From Mangifera indica (taxonomy: Eukaryota; Streptophyta; Magnoliopsida; Sapindales; Anacardiaceae), in the NCBI RefSeq assembly GCF_011075055.1, contig NC_058147.1:10478001-10542000 (forward strand): a DNA stretch of 64,000 bases, written 5' to 3'. This document shows positions 48,421 through 59,809 of the stretch, piece by piece (the stretch's first letter is position 1; each line of letters opens with the position of its first letter). A model generated the notes under the pieces. The model was not told the DNA's origin. It searched no databases and saw nothing but the letters and a program-made list of their open reading frames with translations. The translations under genes and the position numbers were made by a program.

Positions 48421-49492
48421 CGCACTGTATGATTAATCTGTACACCTACAAAATATAAACCTAATGCCATACAACCTATTCTCTTCCCTAAACCCATAGA
48501 ATAATTGGGCTGGTCCACCCTAGCCCCATCTAAAACCAACGGCCAATAGCCCAACCATCCTACATCTATCCCAAGCCACAATCAATACCCTTATTATAAC
48601 CCCATACCAGTCCAGCCTGTTTCCTCGTCTAACCAAGTAAGCCAACCTATCCTGTTTTCCCCACTAATTATACAGCTTAGACACATACCACCAATTCAAG
48701 CCTCATCCAAACCGAAATAACCACCCAAACCAAATCTAAGCCCATCAATCCCAATCAAATTGCCTAAACTCAACCCAAATCCATATCAGTTTTTCATCAA
48801 CTATCGTACACTCCACACCTCCACTAACCCATTTCAATTCCCTATTGCTTCTATAGCTAATTCGGTGATGACTACAGTGATTAACCACCCAAAACCATCG
48901 CATTCCATTTTCGACCACTCAAACCTGTTAACTCCTCCAACATCCACAAACTCTTCATTTATTTCAAACAGGTGGCCACCTCTTCCCTTTACTCCACGTT
49001 GTCTTTCAAAACCAAAAATCCAAGCCAGAATTGCGCAAGGTCTCTACTTCAAGTACGGTGACAAGTATAATTCCACTCATCAGTGTCGGTTTAAACAACT
49101 CTAACTTATGCTTTGTGAAGGTGATGATGCAGAAATCAACAATCCAACTAAAGAAGCAGTAAAGGTACAACAATAGAAAGAGAAGGCTATTGAGTTATCT
49201 AGACATTCAGTAACGGGTATCAACTCCCTGAGAACAATAAAATTGTTGGAAAAATTTTTTAGAAAATCCGTGGTGGTATTGGTCAACTGCAGCACTAGTC
49301 ATAACTTTCTTTCTCAATAATTGGTTGCAAAACTAGCTTTTCTAGTCCAACGAAAGGCCTTTATAGAAATTGTTGGCAACAATCAGAGCATCAAAGGAGG
49401 AGGAATATGCAAGACAGTACAATTGCAATTGGGCTCTATTCATTTTCTTCAGGACTTCTACATGTTCCAACTTGGTAATGTAGATGTGATTT
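48421..49492 (+). pseudogene. Gag end and protease of outer gypsy element, broken, cut by the inner element
   Basis: A Pro/Asn-rich linker (48430-49000) leads to a zinc-knuckle remnant (GLYFKYGDKYNSTHQC, where Cys residues became Tyr). The protease at about 49240-49492 reads VVVLVNCSTSHNFLS, so the catalytic Asp is replaced by Asn, and continues LGNVDVIL. The frame breaks at 49492, where the inner element sits, and resumes at 55317 with LGMNWLSTLS. Confidence 0.8.
49488..49492. repeat. Target-site duplication of inner gypsy element, left
   Basis: GATTT, paired with AATTC at 55312-55316. The uninterrupted protease frame predicts GATTC, so each copy has one transition. Confidence 0.6.
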
Positions 49493-50083
49493 TGTTAAGA
49501 CTCATATATATATTTCCCACAGGAAAAGAGAGGGTATAAAAGGGAGAAATTGTAACAGGTGGAGGAAGGGATCAGAAGGCTATTACCTAAATGCAAAATC
49601 AGGAGGCTGTTATCCTAATGCAAAACCAGCCACTAAAAATATGAAACGTGGCAAAATAGGGGAGGGAGAGAAAGTAGTTGTGGAAAGAGTTGAAAAAGGA
49701 GAGCAGGTGCTGGAAAGGGAGACAGGTGAAACAAATAAGGAAAAGTAGGGAGAGAGTGGTTCTCTTGGATGCTGAGCATGTACTGTAGGGATTCAACTGA
49801 GTTTTTGTATAACTTTTCGGAGGTTAAATGGTTGCCAGAATTGTAATTGATTAGCAATAATAGTAAATGGAAATAGTCATTGTATTGGAGAATTAATTTG
49901 TAAACTTCCTAGGAAAATATTCAATACAATACATATTTTCATTATCTTTTGTGTTTGTATTACTATTCCTATTTCATTGCATATTGTGTTGTAACTAAGA
50001 GTGGTATATAGTGGAGGTTGTAAGAGTTGATGAAGTAGCCCAGTGAAGGCTCTATTGTCGGCAGATCATCTAGGTATCTATCA
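49493..50083 (+). repeat. 5' LTR of inner gypsy element
   Basis: 591 bp. About 56 differences from the 3' LTR by hand count, mostly transitions. Confidence 0.93.
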
Positions 50084-50085
50084 AT

Positions 50086-50097
50086 TGGTATCAGAAG
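50086..50097 (+). promoter_or_regulatory. Primer-binding site, inner element
   Basis: TGGTATCAGAAG, close to the Met-type TGGTATCAGAGC, immediately after the 5' LTR. Confidence 0.75.
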
Positions 50098-50870
50098 ATG
50101 ATGAGAATGGAATCTAGAGTGGAGACGGTGGAAAAGGAGTTATCAATGGTAAAGGAGCAAATAGAAAACATGGGTTCCCAAGTGGGCGAAATGAATCAAA
50201 GGATGAAAGGATTAGAAACGAGTGTTGAGGCCATTAAAGGTTACTTGAGGGACTTAAGAGAAGTTACTGTAGGAAGGGAAACCGGGGACAGGGGAAAGGC
50301 CTTTATGGGACAAGAACCCTCACCCTCTTATTTGCTACTAGAGAAGGAGACGACAGTGCCTCAAACTGAAAGGAGTGAAGGTAGGATAACTGAAAGAGAA
50401 GCCACCAGTGACGAGAGGAAGGTAGAAAACCTTCCAGTGTTTGAAAGAGATGACACCATCAATTGGATATTCAAGGCAGAAAGATATTTTGAGGTTAATC
50501 ATTTGACGGAGAGAGAAAAACTTATAGTTGTTGGAGTGTGCATGGAGGGTAAGACCTTGAGCTGGTTTAAGTAGAGAGTAAAAAGGCAGTCTTTCTCAAG
50601 ATGGGTAGAGTTTCAAAACGAAATACTGAGACATTTTTCAGTAGACCAGGATCGGACACCTTACAAAGAACTATTGTCGCTCCGCCAGACGGATATAGTT
50701 CACGAATTTCGACATCGGTTTGAGCTTTTATTAGTCATAGTAGAAGGTGTGACGGAAGAAACATTAACGATGCTTTTCATGAATGGGCTTGCTGACGACA
50801 TCTGGACTGAAGTGAAAATGTTTGCACTGGCAACTCTGAAGATGATGATGGAGAGAGCAAAGTAGTTTGA
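50098..50870 (+). pseudogene. gag of inner gypsy element, broken
   Basis: The open part at 50098-50574 starts MMRMESRVETVEKELSMVKE and forms a coiled coil over its first 60 residues, then the capsid motif VFERDDTINWIFKAERYF and GKTLSWFK before a stop. It resumes at 50674-50865 (HEFRHRFELLLVIVEGV, FMNGLADDIWTEVKMF). Confidence 0.88.
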
Positions 50871-51219
50871 GGAAAAAAACTAGGTTATTGATACTCAGCT
50901 GGGGCTTCGACCTGAAACCCGAGTGAATTGCCCAAGCCCAAAAGTTTTATTCTCTAGCCCAAATTTTCCTTATTTCCCCAACTCCAACACAAACACTTCA
51001 ACCCATTCTAATACTCAAACTGGCCATCCCAAATTTCAGTCAACCCAATCGACAGCCCGACCCACAAACTTCATTTAACTCATAACTTACTCCAACCCGA
51101 AACACTCATTCAATGAATTCAGCAGAAGTTTGTTCAAATATGGGGGTGACGAGTTCAACGGCTTTAGTTAATCAGCCATCGCAAGAAAAAACATACTGAC
51201 GATTATCTGATAAAGAATT

Positions 51220-51920
51220 TCCAACGAAGATAGAGAAGGGACTTTGTTTCAGGAGTGATGATAGGTATTACCCTAAGCACCGGTGCAAGAATCGACAGAT
51301 TAGGGTTATGATTACGTCGGAGGATGAAAAGGAAAACGAAAGTGAGGTGGCGCTAATGATGGGGACTCGGTAATTGAAGAAAAAGAAATGGAGTTGTCGC
51401 TAAATTCGAGCTTAGTGGAAGGCTTAAACAGTCTCAAGACCATGAAATTCGTCAGAAAAATCAGAGAGAGACTTGTAGTAATTCTACTAGATAGTGGGCT
51501 ATCCATAGTTTTATCTCCACAAAGATAGCAAATGAGTTGAACTTATCGGTGTTAGTTGCAGAGTTTGTTGTTACATTGGGAGATGAAAGGAAGGTTAGAG
51601 GGAGGGGGAGGTGTAATCAGGTAGAGTTAAGATTTCAGGGAGTTTCAATAATTCAAGATTTCTTCCTTTTTGATTTGGGCAGCGTTGATGTTATTTTGGG
51701 GATGGATTGGTTATACCAACTAGGAGAGACTAAGAAAAACTGGAAGGGGCAGACTATGAAGTTTTATTGGAAGGGTAGTCACGTGGAATTGAAAGGGGAT
51801 TTGTCTCTAAGTATGATAAAGTCCACTCTGAAAGCTTTGGTGAACTCAATAACTGATAGTGGGGAAGGGTATTTGGTGGAGTTCGATGGAATGTTATATG
51901 ATGAGAAGTCAGAAAAATAG
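51220..51920 (+). pseudogene. Zinc knuckle and protease of inner gypsy element
   Basis: GLCFRSDDRYYPKHRCKN near 51239-51290 is a knuckle with lost Cys. The protease active site reads VILLDSGLSIVLS in one frame near 51480-51520. The following open frame at 51537-51920 contains the flap-like stretch VDVILGMDWLYQLGE. A stop and a frame change separate the two. Confidence 0.8.
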
Positions 51921-51929
51921 GTAGTAGAG

Positions 51930-53370
51930 CTAGGGATGATAAAATTATTAGAAGAGTTTGAGTGTGTCTTCAGAGAACCAGAAGGACTGCCATCCAAGAG
52001 AGACTAGGAGTATGCTATTAGACTCGTCCTTAATACACAACCTCTAAACATTTGACCGTACCGATACCCTCATTTTCAAAAAAATAAAATTGAAAGGATA
52101 GTAAAGGAAATGCTAGCAGCAAGAGTCATACTGCCTAACGCAAGTCCTTTTTCCATCCCGATGCTCTTAGTGAAGAAGAAAGACAAAGGGTGGCAATTTT
52201 ATGTAGATTATCACACCTTGAATAAAATTACCATTTCAGATAAATTTTCAATACCTACCATTGACGAATTACTTAATGAGTTAGTCGGAGCCATTGTATT
52301 TGGTAAACTGGATTTAAAATCGGGTTATCACCAAATCCGAGTACGTGAAGAGGACGTAGGAAAAAACTGCTTTCAGAACTCATGAGGAACATTACGAGTT
52401 CTTAGTAATGCCTTTTAGACTCTCAAATGCACCGACGACATTCCAAGGGGTGATAAATGAGGTGTTTCGACCTTATTTACGTCGTTTTGTTTTGGTTTTT
52501 TTTATGACATTTTAGTGTATAGCAGTCGATTCAAGGACCACGAAATGCATTTGAGGGAGGTACTGAAATTATTAAAGGACCACCAGTTTGCAGTAAATTG
52601 GAAAAAGTGTGTTTTCGGGCAAAGGAAGATAGACTATTTGGGACATATAATCTCAGCAGCGGACGTAGAGGTAGACCCACATAAGGTGCAAACCATGAAG
52701 GAATGGCCATTACATAAGGACTTACGCGATTTAAGGGGATTTTTAGGACTCATAGGGTATTATCAAAGGTTCGTGAAAAGGTATGAAAAAATTGTGGAGC
52801 CTCTTACAAGACTTTTAAAAAAGGACTAATTCATTTGGACTACTGAATCTACTAAGGCCTTTCAGAAGTTGAAAGAAGCAATGGTGTCAGTACCTGTTTT
52901 AGCATTATCAGATTTCAGTAAAGAATTTGTTATTGAGACCGATGCTTCAGGATTGGGATTAGAGGTTGTATTAATGTGAGAAGGCAGACCCGTAGCCTTC
53001 ATCAGCAAGGCATTATCAATTCAGAATTGGAGTAAATCAGTGTACAAGCGTGAGCTAATGGCTATTGTTATGGCATTCCAAAAATGGCGACATTATTTGT
53101 TAGGAAGCCATTTTAAAGTTAAAATGGATCAACGAAGCTTGAGGTTCTTGACTGATCAATGAGTTCTGGGAAGTGAGCAGCAAAAATGGATAATGAAAAT
53201 GCTTGGATTTGATTTTGAGATTCAATACAAACCTGGGTGTGAGAATAAGATTGCCAATGCACTTTCTCGGAATCCAATTTTTGAAGGCACCTTGCAGGCT
53301 GTAACCGTGGCACAGATTGAAGGGCTGGAAAAAGTTGAGCAAGAAGTGGCTAAGGATGAGAAGCTTTAGA
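51930..53370 (+). pseudogene. Reverse transcriptase and RNase H of inner gypsy element
   Basis: Open at 52110-52385 (ASPFSIPMLLVKKKDKGWQF, then [14 protein letters not shown]) and 52515-52829 (QFAVNWKKCVFGQRKIDYLG, DLRGFLGLIGYYQRFV). Between them, near 52500-52515, the catalytic motif expected as VFFDDILVY has lost one G of the first Asp codon, giving a frameshift. RNase H follows (IETDASGLGLE, YKRELMAIVMAFQKWRHYL). Confidence 0.88.
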
Positions 53371-54060
53371 GCATAATCCATGATTTATTAAATAAGTCTA
53401 TGACACATGAAGGATACCACTTGAGGAATGGTAGACTTCTTTATCATGGCAGGTTGGTGTTGCTCAAAAATTCTTCTTTCATCCCCAAATTTCTTCAAGA
53501 GTTCCATTTATCACCTTATGGAGGACATCCAAGGTTCTTTTGAACCTAGAAAAGAGCAGCTATAGTGCTATTTTGGGAAGGAATGAAGTTAGATATAAAG
53601 AAATTTGTGGCAGAGTGCGACACATGTCAGTGTGTTAAATATGAATCAGTTTCACTAGCAGGTTTACTTCAACTACTGCCTATACCAACTAAGGTGTGGA
53701 AAGATGTTTCCATGGACTTTATCGAGGGGCTTCCGAAGACAGCCAACGTTAATACAATTCTCGTGGTAGTTGAACGAATGACTAAATATGGTCACTTCCT
53801 TACACTGAAACACCCTTTTACAACAGCAGAAGTGACACGAAGATTTATTCAAGAAGTTATGAGATTATATGGGTTTCCCCGATCGATAATTTCAGAAAGA
53901 GATTGCATATTCATGAGTCAATTTTGGACGAAAATATTCAAGGTAGCAGACACGTCCCTCAAATTCAGTTCTTCATATTATCTGCAAACGGATGGCCAAA
54001 CAGAGGTAGTGAATTGGAGCTTGGAAAATTATTTAAGGTGCTTTTGTTTCAGGTAGCAGC
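53371..54060 (+). pseudogene. Integrase of inner gypsy element
   Basis: The N-terminal zinc-binding part ends CDTCQCVKY. The core has VSMDFIEGLPK, ISERDCIFMSQFW and the glutamate motif QTDGQTEVVN. The open frame is 53565-54056, stopping shortly after LRCFCFR. Confidence 0.85.
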
Positions 54061-54172
54061 GATAGTGGCCTAAATGGATAGCTTGGGCAGAATATTGGTT
54101 TTAGGTAGTCACGACCCATCTACATTGTTATGTTGGGTAGAGGAAACATCGAAGGTATAAGAGGTTAATAAA

Positions 54173-54717
54173 ATGATCAGTAAGCGGAATGTGATTTTGG
54201 ATGAACTAAAGGAAAACCTCACCAAGGCTCAAGAAAAGATGAAGAGATATGCAGATAAGAAAAGAAGAGAGTTACAATTCCAACCAGGGGATCAAGTGTA
54301 CTTGAAGTTGCAACCATATAGATTTTGCTCTTTGGCTTCGAAACCTAATGAAAAGCTCAATCCCTATTACGGACCTTACAAAGTATTGGAAAAAATTGGT
54401 GTTGTGGCTTATCGCCTATCGCTACCCCCATCAGCGAATATCTACTCAGTTTTCCATGTATCTCAGCTCAAAAAATAGGTCGGTGCAGCTACCAACATAC
54501 AGCAGCTCCCAGAATGCATGACACATAATGGTGAACTAGAGCTGCAGCCATTGGAAATCCTCCAACATAGGTATTCCAACAGAGGTGAATTAGAAATCCT
54601 AGTTAAATGGAAAGATCTACTTGATTGTGAGAATTCGTATGAATCATTTAATTCCTTTCGCCACTTATTCCCTCATTTCCACTTTGAGGACAAGGTGCCT
54701 CTCGATGGGAGGGAAGA
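54173..54717 (+). pseudogene. Integrase C-terminus and chromodomain-like region of inner element
   Basis: The GPY-like module PYYGPYKVLEKIG and IYSVFHVSQLKK are followed after a stop by LEILQHRYSNRGELEILVKW, then ENSYESFNSFRHLFPHFHFE, the usual layout of plant chromovirus tails, where LVKW is the conserved chromodomain core. Confidence 0.8.
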
Positions 54718-55311
54718 TGTTAAGACTCATATATATATTTCCCGCAGGAAAAGAAAGGGTACAAAAGGGAGAAATTGTAACAGTTGGAGGAAAGGATCAA
54801 AAGGCTATTACCCAAATGCAAAATCAGGAGACTGTTATCTTAATGCAAAACCAACCACTTAAAATATGAAATGTGGCAAAACAGGGGAGGCAGAGAAAGA
54901 AGTAGCTATGGAAAGAGTTGAAAAAGGAGAACAGGTGTTGGAAAGAGAGGTAGGTGAAACAAATGAGGAAAAATGGGGAGAGAGTGGTTCTCTTGGATGC
55001 TGAACATGTATTGTGGGGATTCAACTGGGTTTTTGTGTAACTTTCCGGATGTTAAATGGTTGCCAGAATTGTAATTGATTAGCAGTAACAGTAAATGGAA
55101 ATAGTCATTGTATTAGAGAATTAATTTGAAAACTTCCTGGGAAAATATTCAATATAATACATATTTTTATTATCTTCTGTGTTTGTATTACTATTCTTGT
55201 TTCATTACATGTTGTGTTGTAACTGAGAATGGTATACAAGGGAGGTTGTAAGAGCTGATGAAGTAGCCCAGTAAAGGTTCTGTTGTCAGCAGATCATCGA
55301 GGTATCCATCA
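54718..55311 (+). repeat. 3' LTR of inner gypsy element
   Basis: 594 bp, TG...CA, followed by the right duplication AATTC at 55312-55316. Confidence 0.93.
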
Positions 55312-55316
55312 AATTC

Positions 55317-56880
55317 TTGGGATGAACTGGCTGTCAACATTAAGCATTGTATGTAGCGATTGGCAATCTTTGACTATGTGGTTTGATTGGCATGACCAGC
55401 AAGTAACTCTCTAGAGAGACCTTTCTTTAATTACCGAGGAAACTTCAGTTCGTGGATTCTACAAATCTTTAAAAAACTACAACCTAGCATATTGACTTGA
55501 ATTAACATTCACTGTTTCTGAGGCAGACAAATTAGATCGGTCGAAAATTATTACTATGTTACAGCGTTTCCAACACCTTTTTGAAAAGCCTACGAGTCTC
55601 TCATGATCATGTTATTCAGTTAATAGAGAGAGCCATTCCACCAAGCATTCGATCGTATCACTATCCCCATCATCAAAAAAATAAAGTAGATAGGCAAGTA
55701 CGGGAAATGTTAAAGGTCGATATCATCCATCCGAGCATTAGTCCATTCTTTAGCCTGGTCCTACTTGTTCAGAAAAAAAGATGATGGCTAGCGATTTTGC
55801 ATGGATTATAGGGCCCTTAATAAGCTCATTGTGTCAGATAAGTTTCTTATCCCAATTATTGATGAATTATTAGATAAGATATTTGGTGCCACTCTTTTTA
55901 GTAAGTTAGATTTAAAGTCTGGATATCATCATATTCGAATTGTTGATGATGACATTGAAAAAATGACTTTTTAGACTCATAATAGATATTATGAATTCCT
56001 GGTAATACCATTTGGATTGTCCAATGCATCGACCACTTTCCAGGTTTTGATGAATGAGGTTTTCCAAGACCACTTGCGCCGTTTTATCTTGGTTTTTTTT
56101 TATGATATATTAATTTATAATAGAGACCTTGTAGATCACATTGGGCACTTGGATACAACCTTGACCTTGCTCTTCAACCACTAGTTGGTATTAAACAAAA
56201 CAAAAAAAAAGCTCTTTTACCGTATCACAGCTTGAATATTTAAGCCACATTATTTTAGCTATAGGGGTTGCTACACATCCAAAAAAAATTCAGTGTATGA
56301 TTGATTGGCCACACCTTAAAGATATTAATAAACTTCACAGATTTCTAAGTCTCACAGGATACTATTGTCGGTTCATTCGCAATTATGGACGAGTCATTGC
56401 TCCCCTCACTCACCTTTTGAAAAAGAATTCCTTTAGTTGGTTAGAGGAAGCCACACAGGCATTTGAGACTCTTAAAAAGGCTATGACTATGGTCTTGATG
56501 TTAGCGATGCCTGATTTTACTCAACCATTTGTTGTGGAGACAGATGCGTCTGCTACAAGTATTACAACAATTCTCATGCAAGAGGATCATCCTATTTCAT
56601 TTATGAGTCAAGCCTTATCACCTGGGGGTCAAGCAAAATCTATATATGAGCAGGAGTTAATGGCTATAGTTCTAGCCTTACAAAAATAGCGACATTATCT
56701 ATTGGGTAAACACTTCATAGTCCACACTGACTAGAAATACCTCAAACATTTAATGGAGCAGACAATTATAAGTGGTGACCAACAACATTTGGTGATGAAA
56801 TTATTGGGTTTTGATTTTGAGATCCAATATCAGCCAGGGATAGAAAACAGAGTGGCATACGCCCTTTCTAGATTATATAC
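55317..56880 (+). pseudogene. Protease end, reverse transcriptase and RNase H of outer gypsy element
   Basis: It resumes with LGMNWLSTLS, then SIRSYHYPHHQKNKVDRQVR and an RT core in several frames ([43 protein letters not shown]). The catalytic motif reads VFFYDILIY at about 56090-56120: the first Asp is replaced by Tyr through a G-to-T change. 56297-56689 covers the thumb and RNase H (FLSLTGYYCRFIRNYG, VETDASATSITTIL, YEQELMAIVLALQK) and ends in TAG where Trp is expected. Confidence 0.88.
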
Positions 56881-58344
56881 TAACATTAATCTTGCCACCA
56901 TCTTTACTAGTTTATGGGTTGAGGGTGATATTGTGGCTAAGGAGGTTCGCTCTAACCAGCATTATCGAGGCATCATACAAGATTTGCTCCAAGACCCAAC
57001 TAGCCATGCCAAATTCTTGTTGAAAAATGGGATCCTTTTTTATAAAGGCCGATTGGTGCTTATTCCCCATTCTACCATTCTTCTTGCTATTTTGTCTAAG
57101 TTTCATGCTTCCCCTTTTGGTGGTCATTCAGGGTTTTCTTGCACTTATAAACGGATTGCAGTAGTATTCTTTTGGGTTTGTATGAAAAAGTCTATTAAGG
57201 ATTTTGTGGCCAGTTGCGAGATTTGTCAAAGGAATAAATATCAGCCTATGAGTCCAACTAGGTTATTGCAACCCCTGCCAATACTTGATAAGGTTTGGGA
57301 TGACTTTCTACGGATTTTATTAGAGGTTTACCATAAACAAGTCAGGGTGACACTATATTGGTCATAGTTGATAGATTGACAAAGTATGCTTATTTCTTGT
57401 TACTGTTGCACCCTTATACGACAAAAGAGATGCTCATATCTTGTTGCTTTCGCTCTATTGTATCAAATCAGGATCGTCTATTCATGAGTCAATTTTGGGG
57501 TAAGTTTTTTCGCTCTATGGGAACCACCTTGAAGTTTAGTACTACTTATCACTCTCATACTAATAGCCAAACCGAGGTTCTTAATTGTAGCCTTGAGACT
57601 TACCTTTGTTGCTTTTGTGTTCAATAGCCTCGAAGTTGGACTAAATGGCTTCCTTGGGCGGAGTATTGATACAATACTTCCTTCCACAATTCTATTGGCA
57701 TGACGCCTTTTAAGGCTTTGTATGGGCGTGATCCTCCCACAATACTTCGATGGGGTTCGGTAGCATCCAAAATTGATAAAGTGGGTATTTTGTTTCAACA
57801 GCATGATCGTATTTTGACTGAGTTAAAGGATCACTTGAATTGCATCGGAGAGCACATGAAAAGACAAGCAGATCTGAAAATGAGAGAAGTTCAATTTGAC
57901 ATTGGCGATAAAGTATTTCTTAAGTTACAAACTTATCGCTTTAAAAAATTGGCTAGACGATCCAATGAGAAGTTAAGCCCTTGATTTTATGGGCCTTATG
58001 AAATTACTGAGAAGATTGGGTTAGTCGCGTGTTGTTTGCTATTACCACCGAGTACTAAAATTCACCTCATTTTCCATGTCTCTCAGCTTAAGAAATTAGT
58101 AGGGTTCGCACCACCATCCCAACCATTACCTAAGTATCTCTCTGATGATTTGGAGCTTCAGCTGTAGCCCGAGGCCCTGTTGGAAACTTGTTTTTCTAAG
58201 AATGGTCGCCTGGAGGTTCTCTTGAAATGGCATCTCTTCCCTCCTTGTAAAAATTCTTGGGAGGACTATGCAGAAGTTAACGAGCAATTTCCTTCCTTTC
58301 ACCTTGAGGACAAGGTGCGACTTCATGGGAGGGGGAGGAGTTAT
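56881..58344 (+). pseudogene. Integrase and chromodomain-like region of outer gypsy element
   Basis: Zinc-binding end CEICQRNKYQ, damaged first Asp region (FLRILLEVYHKQ) at 57300-57350, then VDRLTKYAYFLLLLHPY, SNQDRLFMSQFW and SQTEVLN at 57358-57627. GPY-like module (YGPYEITEKIG, LIFHVSQLKK) and chromodomain-like tail (LEVLLKWHLFPP, SWEDYAEVNEQFPSFHLEDK) follow. Small deletions and stops separate the frames. The purine tract GGGAGGGGGAGGAG (58328-58341) ends the region. Confidence 0.85.
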
Positions 58345-59105
58345 TGATGGGAATCTAATCACAAAAGTCTATCATTACAGGCCCAAAGGGAAAAACCCAC
58401 AAGGCAACCCAATAGGTGTGAGTGTTAGCCCAACTGAGAGCAAATGTAATGACCAAATGGGTGAGGGCAAATTGGACAGTTCACCAGAGCAGCTGAAATT
58501 AGTTGAAGTTTTCTTCCAGAATTCAGAGAAGAATCCTTAGTAGTGGGGTCCAGTTACAGTTAGAAGGTTGTGCATATAATGGGAGATGCATGCCAAGAAA
58601 GGGGCGGGGGGGTGTGGTGGGGGGTGATTATTATTCAGATTATTACTACTAGTAGATAGTGATAAGTTTGGAGAGGGCTGGCTCTCAAAACCCAGCTGTG
58701 TTATTGTTCATTTACGGTTGCTCTTGTTATTAATCTTGGAGTTCTTGATTTTCCAGATGAAACTATTGTTGCAGACTTGGTTCATTGTTGTAGCTATTTT
58801 CTGCACTTTATGAATATGGAATGAAATATTATCGTTGCTCTGTTTAATCTCTTTATCAACTTGTTCAATTACAAATGATGGGAAGAACATTGAGAGTGAA
58901 TTTGCATCTGTGATTTATCTCCTATTTCCTTTTCTTTTTTGTTGTGAGTGATTTTGGGGTTGTTGATTGGGCTGTAGTTGGAAAGAAACTGGAATTGTTG
59001 AACCTGTGGGAAGGAGCTGTGCCTGGAACCTGCTGGAGGAGCTGCTGAGTGCCGCTGGAACCAATAGCAAGGAGGTCTGTTAGCCACTCAATCAGGTTTG
59101 CAACA
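58345..59105 (+). repeat. 3' LTR of outer gypsy element
   Basis: 761 bp, longer than the 5' LTR mainly through a G-rich insertion near 58597-58625. Followed by the duplication GTCTA at 59106-59110. Confidence 0.95.
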
Positions 59106-59538
59106 GTCTACCTTGACAAAAAAGGAGCCACACCAACAAAGTTGAACGTCATATGAATTTAATCATCTAAAAAATGATTCTCAGGAAAAGAATTTCAACT
59201 TCCAAGGGTTAAATCAGGAGCAACACTTTGGCTTTCAAATCTTAAGCAAATAAAATACCAAGTACAAATTCAAACTAGTTATGCTAGAGTCACTGTGCAT
59301 GCGTATACTGACATGAATAATTAGTCTGAGCAGGAGAGCCAAAGCATAACCAATTCAACTGAGTTTGTAAACATGTTAAAATTGTCAATATTTAAGTTGA
59401 GAAATGAAAAACCAGACCTTGTTCAAGTTCTATAGTAAGTGTAAAGAAACAAGATAAGCCCAACAGAGAACTAGAAAAAATTATGCATGTGACAAAGTTC
59501 AAAAGATAAATTAGCAATGAATAGTATCAGAACCTCAC

Positions 59539-59601
59539 CTTTACAGAGTTGAACTGATCCACTATTGCCTGAGATCGAGTAATTAAATCTTCAGTAAATT
59601 C
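59539..59601 (-). pseudogene. SGR2-like pseudogene, exon E
   Basis: Reads EFTEDLITRSQAIVDQFNSV then K between a TTTAG acceptor and a GTGAGG donor, matching the SGR2 stretch in which an EF-ED-ARSQ-type motif ends in NSV. The exon itself is open. Confidence 0.85.
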
Positions 59602-59722
59602 CTAAATCACATATGTATAAGGATATATTACAATGTGGGAAAGTTTTCTTTTAAAAGGAATGCTCCTCGGATAGGAAAAAGTAGATTAAAAGCTGAATTG
59701 TGTGTTGCTATAGGGAGTTTAC

Positions 59723-59809
59723 CCGAATTCCAATATGCAGTCTTTTTCCACCTCTGTGGTAAGGGATAATAACTGAGGTGAGGAACTCTTTACAAACAAG
59801 TGGTCTACT
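59723..59809 (-). pseudogene. SGR2-like pseudogene, exon D, frameshifted
   Basis: The frame PLVCKEFLTSVIIPYHRGGK, then RLHIGIR, is clear, with borders TTACAG and GTAAAC. At its start, codons for R-V-E lose one base before P, putting the rest out of frame, and two residues expected after KEFL are missing. Confidence 0.85.

Larger units (their letters stand above)
49493..55311 (+). mobile_element. Ty3/gypsy chromovirus-type LTR retrotransposon (inner), nested
   Basis: The LTRs (49493-50083 and 54718-55311) begin TGTTAAGACTCATATATA and end GGTATCTATCA or GGTATCCATCA. The primer-binding site follows directly, and the purine tract GGGAGGGAAGA is at 54708-54717. Gag, protease, reverse transcriptase, RNase H, integrase and chromodomain-like remains lie in the same orientation as the host element. 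The host protease codons resume exactly after the 3' LTR. Stops and frameshifts are present throughout. Confidence 0.95.
46744..59105 (+). mobile_element. Ty3/gypsy chromovirus-type LTR retrotransposon (outer), carrying a second element
   Basis: The two LTRs (46744-47484 and 58345-59105) begin TGATGGGAATC and end GGTTTGCAACA, and the element is flanked by a perfect 5-bp duplication. A Met-type primer-binding site follows the 5' LTR, and a purine tract precedes the 3' LTR. The order is gag, protease, reverse transcriptase, RNase H, integrase and a C-terminal chromodomain-like region, as in plant chromoviruses. The protease frame is interrupted by a 5.8 kb inner element (49493-55311). All genes carry stops and frameshifts. 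Without the inner element it would be about 6.5 kb. It sits in the SGR2-like pseudogene, in the opposite orientation to that gene. Confidence 0.95.
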
